NCBI GenBank assembly: GCA_012862575.1
Contig: BLSF01000032.1
Location: forward strand, 434,001 to 498,000
Source of the DNA: Parietichytrium sp. I65-24A
Lineage: Eukaryota > Sar > Bigyra > Thraustochytrida > Thraustochytriidae
Direction of reading: 5' to 3'
Length of the DNA: 64,000 nt
Shown: one piece after another, positions 20,370 through 30,600 of the stretch
Position numbering within the stretch: position 1 is the stretch's first letter
Layout of the letters: every line of letters starts with the position of its first letter
Notes under the pieces: generated by a model
What the model was told of the DNA's origin: nothing
The model's input: only the letters and a program-made list of their open reading frames with translations
Databases searched by the model: none
Translations under genes and position numbers: made by a program

Positions 20370-20981
20370 ATGTCGTCGCGCAAGTTGAAGGTCGGCCAAC
20401 TGGGCGAGCGAGACGTCGCCAAGAGATCCCGCGAGGAGGACTTCACACTGGCGCGGGGAAGATCCGGAGGAATTGCTTTGGGAAGCAGCAGCAGCAGCGG
20501 CGATGGGCTCGTGACGCCAGAGTCCGGGCTGGAAGCGAGGAAACGCAGGAAACAGAGTTCTCCGCAGCGGCTGGTGCCGTTCGACAAACCTCACAAGCTG
20601 GACTTTGACACACCGGGCTTGGACGCGAAGATGGGAATGAAGACGAAAATGGCTCCGGCCAGCACGATCAGCCCGCTCGAACGCAAGACGAAACTCCGCC
20701 CGGGGGAAAAGTCGCTCCTGGAGATCCGCAAGTATCAAAAGTCTACAAACCTCCTCATTGGCCGTCTTCCATTCGCCAGAGTGGTCCGCGAGGAGACGCA
20801 GCGTTACACCGGCGAGAAATCCTTCAAATGGCAAGCAGAGGCGCTTCTCGCGCTTCAGGAAGCCACGGAGTCACATCTCGTCGCGGTAATGGGCGATGCT
20901 TATCTCTGCGCGCTCCACGCTCGACGAGTCACTCTGATGGTCAGAGACATCCAGCTGGCACGACGCATTCGCGGCGATTAA
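20370..20981 (+). CDS. CENPA: Centromeric histone H3 variant (CENP-A/CenH3)
   Basis: Single exon, 203 residues from ATG at 20370 (MSSRKLKVG). The C-terminal 95 residues are a histone fold of the H3 type: RPGEKSLLEIRKYQKSTNLL (alpha-N), LPFARVVREE (alpha-1), ALLALQEATESHLV (alpha-2), DAYLCALHARRVTL and DIQLARRIRG (alpha-3). It departs from H3 exactly where CENP-A does: loop 1 is two residues longer (RYTGEKSFKW against H3 AQDFKTDLRF), Trp-Gln-Ala-x-Ala-Leu-Leu follows it as in human CENP-A, and the roughly 105-residue N-terminal tail shares nothing with the H3 tail. It should mark centromeric nucleosomes and seed kinetochores. An AATAAA lies about 75 nt after the stop (21055), so the transcript is probably polyadenylated. 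Confidence 0.93.
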   Translation: MSSRKLKVGQLGERDVAKRSREEDFTLARGRSGGIALGSSSSSGDGLVTPESGLEARKRRKQSSPQRLVPFDKPHKLDFDTPGLDAKMGMKTKMAPASTISPLERKTKLRPGEKSLLEIRKYQKSTNLLIGRLPFARVVREETQRYTGEKSFKWQAEALLALQEATESHLVAVMGDAYLCALHARRVTLMVRDIQLARRIRGD

Positions 20982-21295
20982 ATTGCCTGGGGGGTGTTAT
21001 TCTGGCGCTTTACTCTTTAAGACACAGGCGGAGGGGGAGGGGGACAAAAACTGAAATAAAGCGCGCTCATTGTGCGGCTACAGAGATCGTCCCGCGCGCT
21101 GACAAATTCTTGGTTGCGAAAGGGAAGTAGCCAAGATTGCACTGCGGGCATTAGCAAAGAGGAGTGTCTCGGGCTCCTCTTTTTTTTTTTTTGGAAGAGG
21201 TTGGGCCTGAGAACTGAAAAACGATATAAAAATATGGAAAAATTGGCAAGTGATCGTTACCTTGCGGCTTTGAAAAGTTCTGCAAATGTCGGGTT
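20982..21295. other. Convergent spacer between CENP-A and the IMPase-family gene
   Basis: Holds an AATAAA at 21055-21060 for CENP-A and a T14 run near 21180-21193. No coding sequence. Confidence 0.6.
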
Positions 21296-22579
21296 CTAGT
21301 CGTAGGATGGTGGTGCCTTAGCGGCGGCGCTGGAGCAGATTTCGTGGAGTTTGTCAAGATCTCCCATGCCGCGACTGTCCAACGCTAGCAGACCAAGTAC
21401 ATTTGCGTAAGGTTTCAGATCGTTCGCAGCCGAAGCGACTTTTGAATCCTTGCTGTAGTTCTTCGCCGTGTTGTACTTTGTAAGATTAATAGGAACTGAT
21501 GCATCAAAATCCAAATTCTCTTCGGAGGCCTTGTATGTATAAGGGACGAGCGATTTGTCCCGCAGAAACGGCACAAGCTGCACCAGTAAGCCACCCTGTG
21601 CCTCCAAAACGGCCTGCGCCGCGCAAGTGTCCCACCTTGAGACGCCTCGATCGGAAATGTACCAACCACCCTTCTCCTCCATCACGTTCATCATCTTGTT
21701 CCCTACGCCGCCTGCGCACACCCTGAGTGACTCTCCGTCAGGTACGCTCTGCCAGCCTTCTATCTCCTTGATGAGCTCTTTCATGAACGGCGAAATTGAC
21801 CCGTTCGTGGTGACGAGCCCCCGATTGTGTGCCACAGAGGAAACAGTGTCCATCGAACTCGACGGACTGAGTTTGAAAAGGCCTTCCTCCTTGCAACCAA
21901 TCGCCCACGATGGCGGCGAGTGGATTGGCCGGAACACCACGCCAGCGCGGGGTTGGCCATCAACAGCAAAGCCTACCAGAATAGTGCACTGTCCTCCTTT
22001 ATTAGAGGAAAACTCGCGCGTCCCGTCAATGGGATCAATGAACACTGAGCAATCCTTGTACGCGTCCTCGGAACCGGCCCAAAATTTGTCTCCGATGGCC
22101 TCCAATTTGACCCTGGTCTCGTCGATGAGGCTGTGCAGGTTCTCCGGCACTTGCAAACTGGACACTGTGTAAGGCTTGTTTGAGAGATTGATGCAGCTTT
22201 CGTCCTCCTCACCGACCAATTCTTTCACTCGCTGTCCGCGTCTGAACAAACAATCGCTCAAGAACTCCTGCACCACGCCATCCGCAATGGTGAAGGCGCT
22301 CAGGTCGCCTTTGAGCTCCACCAGCTCCTCTGCCGAGCCGTAAATCTCCCTCACCAGCCCGGAGAGTGCGTGACTTGGTGCGTCAAAAACAAAATGGTCA
22401 GCGTCGGTTTCCCCTTCGACCGCAGTCCCAGCCCGACACTCAGTCCCATCCCAACATAAGAGGTCCAAGAGATGAGAACCCTCAGACAAGTGACACAACC
22501 CCCACTCTCCGCTCACCACTCACCATGCTTCCAGCGTTGTCTCCGTCAGCGCTGTGAACCTCTTGGGCGAAGGCCGCAT
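21296..22579 (-). CDS. Inositol monophosphatase-superfamily phosphatase, probably 3'(2'),5'-bisphosphate nucleotidase type, 1 intron
   Basis: Coding is complement(join(21296..22373,22524..22579)), 377 residues. The intron at 22374-22523 (150 nt) has donor GTGAGTGGTG and acceptor CACCAAG, phase 2. The 56-nt first exon encodes MRPSPKRFTALTETTLEA and joins to CHALSGLVREIYGS, a normal first helix for the family. Without the splice the N-terminus reads as unrelated sequence. Metal-site motifs are present: GEED (about 73-76), DPIDGTREF (132-140) and SRWDTCAAQAVLEAQGG near the C-terminus. DPIDGTREF is closest to CysQ/HAL2-type enzymes that hydrolyse 3'-phosphoadenosine 5'-phosphate, a by-product of sulfation; an inositol phosphate substrate remains possible. 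Magnesium-dependent, lithium-sensitive chemistry is the family norm. The acceptor lacks a strong pyrimidine tract, so the splice is likely, not certain. Confidence 0.85.
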
Positions 22580-23501
22580 GGTCTCCTGATGCCTGCCGAA
22601 ATCGTTCGTTTACTCGCGACAGCCTCTGCGCAGGCGGAGTGAGAGACACCTTCTATCCTTCTAATTCCTCTGTGTTTATATTCGTAGTTCAATTGACCGT
22701 GACTTTTGATAGTGAACACTCACTTGGCTGTGTCAAGTTCGAAGCCCCTTGGCCACCTCAGCTTACACCGCCTTTCCGAGTGTCACCAAAAAGCCCTCTC
22801 TATCAGTCTCTTTCTCTGCAATCCTTGAGCGGTCTGCGCTCCGCCAACTCAGAGTGGCCGCCTGCTCACGCCTTCTATCGTCTGCTCCGTCTGTTCTGTC
22901 TGTTCTGTCTGCTCTGTTGATTCTGTTGATTCTGTTGATTCTGTTGATTCTGTTGATTCTGTTGATTCTGTTGATTCTGTTGAGCTGGCCTGGGTCACGC
23001 AACTCAAACCGTTCTTCAGTCTTCTGCATCAGTCATCTCAGTCGTCTCAGTCATCTCAGTTGCTCCGTGTTTTAGTTAGCAGCAGTCCTCGCGGTAGCTG
23101 TTCTGGTAGAAGTCCGACTAGTCCTGCAGCACCTGCCTTGTACTAGTAGCGGATGTAGCGGGAAGATGGGAAATGGAAGATGGAAATAGATGCAAATAGA
23201 TGGAAGATGTTGAAGATGTAGTCGAAAAAGGCTGAGGTGGTTGAGGTCCCAAGGGGTCCGCGGGGACGGAAGGAACTGTCCTCTTGGGACTCGTGGGACT
23301 CTTGTAGAATCTCGTAGCACTAATGTTATTCCAGTGCAACCCCTGGCACTCGCGGGAACCGATCCTATAGCTAGGCTCTTGGCACGCACGACTTGAAGAG
23401 TGTCGGGGTGGGGAGGGTACGCGGCCACTCCAATCCAATACACAGAACGCAGAAAACAACGAACAGATTGACCCGCGGACCGGGGGCACAGCTCGGCGAG
23501 T
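22580..23501. other. Divergent spacer between the IMPase-family gene and the OGT-type gene
   Basis: No gene seen. It holds a 9-nt tandem array (22912-22983) flanked by TCTGT repeats on the left and TCATCTCAGTCG repeats on the right, and then pyrimidine/purine-biased sequence up to the OGT-type start. Confidence 0.55.
22912..22983. repeat. (CTGTTGATT)n, eight near-perfect copies
   Basis: A 9-nt unit repeated eight times with almost no variation, preceded by TGTTCTGTC repeats. On the minus strand it would read as Asn-Arg-Ile repeats, but there is no gene context for that. Confidence 0.95.
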
Positions 23502-25841
23502 ATGCGCGCGCTCTTGGCGCTAGCGTGGCTGCTATGCACTGCAACGGGGTACGCAGAGTCAGTGGAGGAGCTGGCGCGCCGCGCGTTCGAGGAACACGAC
23601 GCTGGCCGCCTGCATTCTGCGGCAGAAGCTTACGCGCGCGCTCTTGAGGCCGCCGCCAAAACGGGCGAAATAGTTCAAGGAATCGAAACAGTCCAAAATA
23701 CGGGTGAAAGAATATATACGCTCAAGCGCACGGGGGAGACATCGATGCTGGCCAATTTGGGCGCGAATCAAGCATACGTGCTGTATAAATTGGGGCGGCT
23801 GCGGGAGGCCGAAGCCGAGGCAAGGACTTTGCTACGGGCAAGCGAGCTAGGCGGCGAAGGTAGTTTGCCTGCCAAACTCGAGGCGTACGTGCAAAATACG
23901 CTTGGGCTGGTCATGCTGAACCAGGGGAATCCGTCTGCGGCGCATGACAGTTTCCAGGCGGCTATTCGCGCGGATGAGGAATTTAATGGCTACGAGGCGG
24001 TCTACAATGACGGCGTGGCGCTCAAGCAGATGGGCAAGATCGAGCCGGCCATGACGGCCTATAACCTAGTGGTAAGCAAGAATCCCAATATGACGCAAGC
24101 TATCATAAACCTGGCAGCTCTGTATCACGAGAACCTGGATTATCTCAGGGCTCTCAAAATGTACGACCAGGTCATCGAACGAGCGCCGGCCCACCTGCGG
24201 AAAATGGCGCTCGCTAACAAAGGGGTCGCGCTAATGGAGATGGGGGATGCGGCGTCGGCCTTGGAGGTTTTCACGGCAGCTCTTCACGACCCAAGCATCC
24301 AGGGTCCGGAACATCTAGAGAATCGGCTCCAGCTTCAATTTAACAGCCTTGCTGCGAAACGGGTCGCTTGTGTGTGGCAGGGAATCGAAACCGAGTGGCA
24401 CCAGCTCTTGACTCTCGTTTTAAAGAATCAGGTTGCGAGAGGTACAATTCCCGCCTTCATGCCTTTTCATTCTTTTCTCTTCCCTGTAAGCTGGCAGCAC
24501 CGTAAGCTCCTTGCAGTGAGCCATTCAGCTGAGTTTGGAGAGGGGGGATATGAGCAAGGGATCGGTTCTTTCGGCCCGTCAAAAGGCATGAAGCATGATC
24601 GGCCATCAGTCGGATACATGTCTTTCGACTTCAATGACCACCCTACTGCACATTTGGTGGAGGATATGTTTTTCTACCACATGCTCGGACATTCAATCCA
24701 GATGCACGTGCTAAGCTACGGCAAAGATGATGGCTCTGAGTACAGAAAGAGAATCGAGGGGTTGGGGGCTGATGTTTTTCACAATATTATTTTGCTGTCT
24801 CATATCGAAACTTCAACCTTCATTCGCGAACAGCTTCAGCTGGACATCGTGGTCGACATGCAAGGTTTGACCCGCGGAACGCGATTCGGAACTGTTGCTC
24901 TAAGGCCTGCTCCGATCATCGTGAATTATTTAGTGTTTGCGGGTACATCCGGTGCTACTTTTGTTGACTATTTCATCGGGGACCACATCGTCTCCCCACT
25001 TGCTGAAGCAGCCCAGCAATTTAGCGAGAAATTAGTTCTCATGCCGCACACGTACCAGGTCAATTCTTATCGAATGCTGATGGGCCGTATCTCAAATGCG
25101 GCTCGGCACCAACAATTTGATTTTGGTGAGTTGGAACGCGCTAGCTTTGTGTTTGCGAATTTCAACAAGAATGACAAGCTAGAGCCGTGGTCGTTCAGGG
25201 CCTGGATGCAGATTCTTCATCGTGTTCCAGGGAGCGTTCTTTGGCTCTTGGAACCATCGCGGAGGCACGAGTCCCATGCTGAGTTAAAATCAAACCTCTG
25301 GTCCCAGGCTGCTTCACACGGGATATCTCGGGCCCGAATCATTTTCGCGAAGCGTGGTCCCAAGGAACTTCACATTGCGAGGCATCTTAAAGCTGATCTC
25401 TTCCTGGACACCGTTATTTATGGAGCGCACTCCACTGCAACTGATGCGCTTCGAGGGGGGCTTCCGGTCTTGACCATGTGTGGCGGCGATTTTCCCAGTC
25501 GCGTCGCTTCCTCGCTCTTGTACAGCGCCGGGGTTCCGGAACTTGTCACCTACTCCATCAAAGAATTTGTGGACACTGCTGTTCGAATCGCCCTCTCACC
25601 CGTTCTTGCTCGCAGCCTCCGAGTTAAAGTCATTTCGAGCCTTCACACCGCTCCCCTTTTTGATACACCCAAGTACACCACGCATCTGGAGACTGCGTAT
25701 CAGTCGATGATGGTTCTCAGGCATCTTGGATTGCCTCCGAATCACATCATTGTGTGCGACCATTACCGCACAAACTCTGCTTCGCGCTGCTTTGGTTCCC
25801 CTAACCTGCCTTTTCTGGAAAGGTCCATGGTGTCGCCTTAA
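23502..25841 (+). CDS. TPR/O-GlcNAc transferase-type glycosyltransferase (GT41) with apparent signal peptide
   Basis: Single exon, 779 residues. The N-terminus MRALLALAWLLCTATGYAES looks like a cleavable signal peptide. Residues about 20-290 form TPR-like helical pairs, e.g. NLAALYHENLDYLRALKMYD. From about 360 the GT41 catalytic region is clear: RPSVGYMSFDFNDHPTAHL (human OGT VGYVSSDFGNHPTSHL), ALRPAPI, GTSGATFVDYFIGD, FANFNKNDKLEP (human FNQLYKIDP, with the UDP-binding lysine kept), RVPGSVLWLL, and DTVIYGAHSTATDALRGGLP. Canonical OGT and plant SPY act in nucleus and cytosol on Ser/Thr using UDP-GlcNAc or GDP-fucose. A signal peptide would place this one in the secretory pathway, which is unusual. 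Donor sugar is not predictable. The spacer between the TPRs and the catalytic part is short. Confidence 0.9.
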   Translation: MRALLALAWLLCTATGYAESVEELARRAFEEHDAGRLHSAAEAYARALEAAAKTGEIVQGIETVQNTGERIYTLKRTGETSMLANLGANQAYVLYKLGRLREAEAEARTLLRASELGGEGSLPAKLEAYVQNTLGLVMLNQGNPSAAHDSFQAAIRADEEFNGYEAVYNDGVALKQMGKIEPAMTAYNLVVSKNPNMTQAIINLAALYHENLDYLRALKMYDQVIERAPAHLRKMALANKGVALMEMGDAASALEVFTAALHDPSIQGPEHLENRLQLQFNSLAAKRVACVWQGIETEWHQLLTLVLKNQVARGTIPAFMPFHSFLFPVSWQHRKLLAVSHSAEFGEGGYEQGIGSFGPSKGMKHDRPSVGYMSFDFNDHPTAHLVEDMFFYHMLGHSIQMHVLSYGKDDGSEYRKRIEGLGADVFHNIILLSHIETSTFIREQLQLDIVVDMQGLTRGTRFGTVALRPAPIIVNYLVFAGTSGATFVDYFIGDHIVSPLAEAAQQFSEKLVLMPHTYQVNSYRMLMGRISNAARHQQFDFGELERASFVFANFNKNDKLEPWSFRAWMQILHRVPGSVLWLLEPSRRHESHAELKSNLWSQAASHGISRARIIFAKRGPKELHIARHLKADLFLDTVIYGAHSTATDALRGGLPVLTMCGGDFPSRVASSLLYSAGVPELVTYSIKEFVDTAVRIALSPVLARSLRVKVISSLHTAPLFDTPKYTTHLETAYQSMMVLRHLGLPPNHIIVCDHYRTNSASRCFGSPNLPFLERSMVSP

Positions 25842-27637
25842 CAGCCCCCGAGCAGACCACTTGCTCGCCAGCCTCACCTGGCTGTGAATCTCGTTTTGGG
25901 GGCAATCGGCGCCCACCGCAATTTTTGAAATTACGCATCTCTCAGAGGAAATTAGATTAGTTGATGTCCTTCCGTTTCTGAAAGTGCTCCTGAGAGAGGG
26001 GCTCGTGGGAACTGCCAATATCTCTCACATGCCCCGCGCACCTGATACCTATCCTCCACGAATCTTCAGTCATAACAATTTGAAATCTTTTCTGTGTTTT
26101 TCTGCTCCAAATCTGCATGAGACAAGTATTCTTACTTGTTATAAGAGCAACGAAAATACAGGACAAGAAGCAAGACTTGGAGGGTTCACGAAGTGGAAAG
26201 ATCCCAATCTTAATTCGTCATGCAACGAGTCTCGGCGCAGTTGAGCAAACAGGCCAAACCAATGCACAACGGGAGCAGAACAAAAGCATCCTGTGCGGAA
26301 ACATACTCGGATCATACAAGTCCACAAAGTCCACCGTCTCTGTGAGTAGGAGGGCCCATGCACCGGCATGCACCAGCCTGAGACTCTGAGACTGCACAGT
26401 GTTGGGCCGATACGCGGGGACTCCAACCCAACGAAACCAATGCACTCTTTCCTCTCTTTCCATTCACATCTCTTCCGTTGCTGCCAGTGTTACCGTGACC
26501 AGTGGACATTGTGTCACAGTCGCCAATGCCAGTATTTCATTGGCATAAAGAAAAAATACTGTTCACGTCAATCCTGCCCGCGAGCTATCGCTGGGTTTGA
26601 TTGCTGAATTCTGAATTCTGAATTCTGAATTCTGAATTCTGAATTCTGAATTCTGAATTCTGATGACGTGGTTTTAGACTGTTTTGGTTTGTCCGTGAAG
26701 CTCTCCAATCTTGTGCTCTTGTTACTTTTGGTAGATTTTGCAGCCAGCGTCCAGTCAGCCATTGTTTTCATAGCCAGATCTTTCTTTCAATCCTGGATAA
26801 ATCTTTATCCTGGAGTTTCAGATCCTGCCCAAGCTAGGAGGTAGATAGAGTATGGCTAAAGGGTACTCTAGGCTAGCTGAGGACCTACAAATACCGGAAC
26901 GAGCGTGGAGGCGTCCGAGTTGCAGCACTAGTCATAATACTTACTTATTGAGATAGAGCACGGCACCGCCGGGTCCGGTGACTGTGAGACATCCGAGTCT
27001 AAACTAATCAGAGCCGATAGGCGCAAGTGGTTGTTGACCTTGCTATTATTGCTATTGTGAGAATTGTGAGTGTGAGATACTAGTACTCACAGTCAGTACC
27101 GGTACCTGCGAGTCCTGCGAGTACTGCGAGTCACCCGTTCACTCGTGCGCAAACTGGGATACATAGAGACAGCAAGCTTCTCCTGTTTCCTGCCTGACTT
27201 GCCTGACAGTGAATTCTGAATTCTGTTCCATTTTCTTTCATTGGTTGATGGATTGATTGATTGATTGAAACAGCGACCGTGAGCATAGTGTTTCGAGTTG
27301 TGCGGGAGAGATCCGCACTGCAACGCTGCAACAGTACGTGCAAGTGCCCTCGGTGCCTGGGTATTCCTGAACTGGCAACAGTCCTGTCCGCGTTGCCCAG
27401 ACCTGCAACTCCGCCGGCTCGCCGAGCCAGAACTGCCGGCTCAGTCGCAAGGAAACGTAGGTGCCATCCGCACGAAGGCGCGGGTGACCACCTCGAGAGT
27501 GCTCGAAAGGGGCAGCCATTGGGCGACGAAGACGGTCGAATGCGCACGGCAAAGTGAAGAACTTGCTTCGACTCTAGCTAGATCACAAAGTGAGCCAGGA
27601 GTGCTTTCCGTCCAGGACTTGTAGGTAAGCAGACACG
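25842..27637. other. 1.8 kb spacer between the OGT-type gene and VPS13 (same strand)
   Basis: No gene recognised. Contains a CTGAATT array (26604-26662), a GATT run near 27249-27268, CTAG oligomers and TACTAGTACTCACAGTCAGTACC-like oligomers (about 27080-27105, written here in part only). Small open frames on both strands look like chance. Confidence 0.55.
26604..26662. repeat. (CTGAATT)n, about eight copies
   Basis: Perfect 7-nt tandem repeat, so it contains an EcoRI-like GAATTC every 7 nt. A degenerate copy (GTGAATTCTGAATTCTG) recurs near 27209-27226. Confidence 0.95.
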
Positions 27638-30600
27638 ATGTTTGAGACCACGGTGCAACAACTCCTGCGGAAATACCTGCGCGACTACCTTCATGTGGAC
27701 GAGGTGGCGCTTCAGCAGATCGTGGTAAAATTGTGGGGCGGAAAGCTCGAAATCGGGAACTTGGAACTGAAAAAGGACGCACTGGAGAAACTCCTTGGCC
27801 TTCAAGTGTCTGTGGTGCGAAGCACAGTGGGCAAACTAAATGTAAGCGTGCCTTGGTCAGCCTTGCAAAGCAAGCCAGTCGTTATTGAGCTCAGCGACAT
27901 CGAAGTCATCGTCAAGCCGCTCGACTCATGTGAGAGCGAAAGTCAAAAGGCAGAAGACTTGCAGTCCGCCAAGCTCTCACGCTTGGCACAGCTTGAAAAC
28001 TTGGAGGCTCGCTCTGGTAACGGTGAGGAAGAGGAAGATAGCTCTGGCCCTGATGATGCGAAGAACCAGACTTTCTTAGAGCGGCTTGGAACCACTATCC
28101 TGAACAATCTTCAGCTTGTTTTGAAAAACATCAAAATTTGCTATCAGGAAAGCTCTCGTACCTCAGGCATTGAAATCGACGAGATCGCGTTGGTATCAAC
28201 CGATGCAAATTGGCAAGACGCTTTTGTTGTAAGAAGCGCTGATCTTTACAAGATTGCAAGAATTGTCAATTTGCGCGTTAGTGCCGGCCTGACATCGGAA
28301 GGTGACCCGCCCCAGCTCTTCACGCAACGTCAACTCACACTCAAGCTTCACCTGAAGAAGGATTCGAAGACGACCACGACGAAAGCAATCGATGTCAATC
28401 TGGACCTTGGAAAGTGCAACTTTTTTGTTCGCAAGTCTCAAATTCTAGCCCTCCAAGGTGCATACACGGACATACTTGAAGAAAATGAGCGCAAAACTCC
28501 ACGTGCTAGGTGGGAGGCGGCAATTGAAAAGGTCATGGAAGCGAACAAGAGGGAGCACGAAGAGAGAAAACGGCTTGCGTGGGTTTCAGCTCGCAAAGGT
28601 CTCTACATTTCTCTTTTCAAACGCCGTCTAGAGGTGACAAAGTCTTACCTGAAAGATTTGGCCGCGTCGGAACTAGCCGAACTCGATGATTTGGAAAAGA
28701 GCCCGAAGATGTACTTTGCAGACATTGTCCGTCTCCGTAAAGTTGCGTATGAAGAAGTCCGTCGGGAGCTAGAGAACCCAGCTGTCAACGTGCAGAAAAG
28801 GCGGCTGACTTCTTCCCCTGCCCCCAAGAAGGAAGCGCAAAAGACAGGTTGGTTCTCATCCTGGTGGAGCGGCTCGTCCGAAGCTGCTTCGAGTGGTCAA
28901 AAGGCGGTGGAGTCCCCCGAAGACTCCGCAGATAGTTCTCCGGATTCTGTCAAGGTAGTCGTCACCGATAGCGATAGGGAAGAGCTCTACGAAACAATAG
29001 GCTTTGATCCAAACGAGGTTATTGTGCAAACAAATCTTGAAAAGGTTCCATTCAATATTGTTGCTGGCGTGGAGCAAGCTCGTGTCGTTATCATAGAAGA
29101 GCAAGTGGGGAAGAAAGAAAAGGCGGGGGAGGACATGATCGGGAAGATTGCGTTGACCGCCGTCAAATTGGATATGATCTTTGCCCAAGAGATCAAATCC
29201 CTAAACCTAGAAGCGGGCCATCTTCTTATCAGCGACACTCGCTCGAGCAACGATTCTAAATTCAGAGAAATCGTGTCTCCCATGGATCCAAATACCAAAG
29301 CAAAATTGATTCAAGTAGCGTTAGTGAGACAAGTTGAGAATGCACCACTGACGATTGATGTAAGGCTAGAGCAGGCCTTGAAAATTCTCGTCGTTTCTCC
29401 CTTTATCGAGAAGATCCTCGCCATCACCAGTCCAAAGCCCTCTTCGCCCAACTCCAACATTACTGCGTCCACGGGGCTCGAGCCGGGCTCAACCTTAGAC
29501 TCTACTCTTGCCTCAGTGGAACCAAGTGGGTCTAGCTGGGACGCATATCAAGCTGCCTACTCGCAAATGTCTATAGAGGATATCTGGGACGAGAACAAGG
29601 CACCGCAAGTATCATTTGTTTTCAGAGCACCTTCACTGGTTATACCGAAGGACTACAAAGACGAGAACACCTCATACCTCCAGATAAACCTCGGAGAGTT
29701 CAAGCTTGGTCAAGCAATTGAAAACAAACCAAGTGAATGGACGTTCAAGGCCTCGGAACTTGCTGTGCAGCTCATGCAGCGCGCGACTGGTGACGGCGAG
29801 AGGAAAAGTGTGCAACTCTTGAGCGACATTGGAGTTCAGGCTGCTCTTGCCATCAGTAGTGATGCTCAGGCTCTGACCAAGCCCCGTGCAGACGTGTCGA
29901 TCAAGGTTCCGAGGATATCCAGTTCCCTATCTGTCGATACGATTGAGGAAACCTTGAGCGTGGTCTCGGGCGCCTTCAGCAGAGAAACGACAATCGAGAA
30001 CTCAACTGCGGAGAATCGGGGTTCAACGCTTTCTCGTGCAAGTTCACAAGTCGGAGAGGAGACTGAAGAGCGGGAGAATGATGCGAAACGCAACACTGCC
30101 TCCCGTGAGACGGAACTTGGCAAGAACCGAAAGTCAACATGGCTTGCTGAAAGAATAGGATTTCGGATAATAGCGCTAATGGATGGTGTAGATGTGGAAG
30201 TTCGAGGTAAATACACGGACGTGGCACTTTCGCTCTCTGAAATGAGCCTTGCGATTGTGTCGCGAACGTATGACTCGACGATCAAATTTTCTGGCAAATC
30301 TGTATCTCTGTTGGACAAGCGCAACCGAAAGTACATCCTGAACAAGGAAGGTGCAGGAGATGTGCTTCGAGTGCATGTGCAACTGTCGGACCCTTCCCTC
30401 TCGCCTCTCTATGACGGCTTTTGTGTATCTGCGCAAGTGTCACTGGCCCCCATCACGGTCCTAATACCCGAGAAATTTGTCCATGACTGCTTTTGGACTT
30501 GGACCGAGGAGATTGCTGGCCTCTTAAGTCATTCAGAGACCGCCTCCCTCTCCTCAGGATCATCTTTGCCCGAGGACAGGCAACCCCTAAAATCTGTTGA

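Noticed and set aside
22763-23029. Asn-Arg-Ile repeat protein on the minus strand
   Set aside because: Produced by the 9-nt (CTGTTGATT)n array; no gene structure around it.
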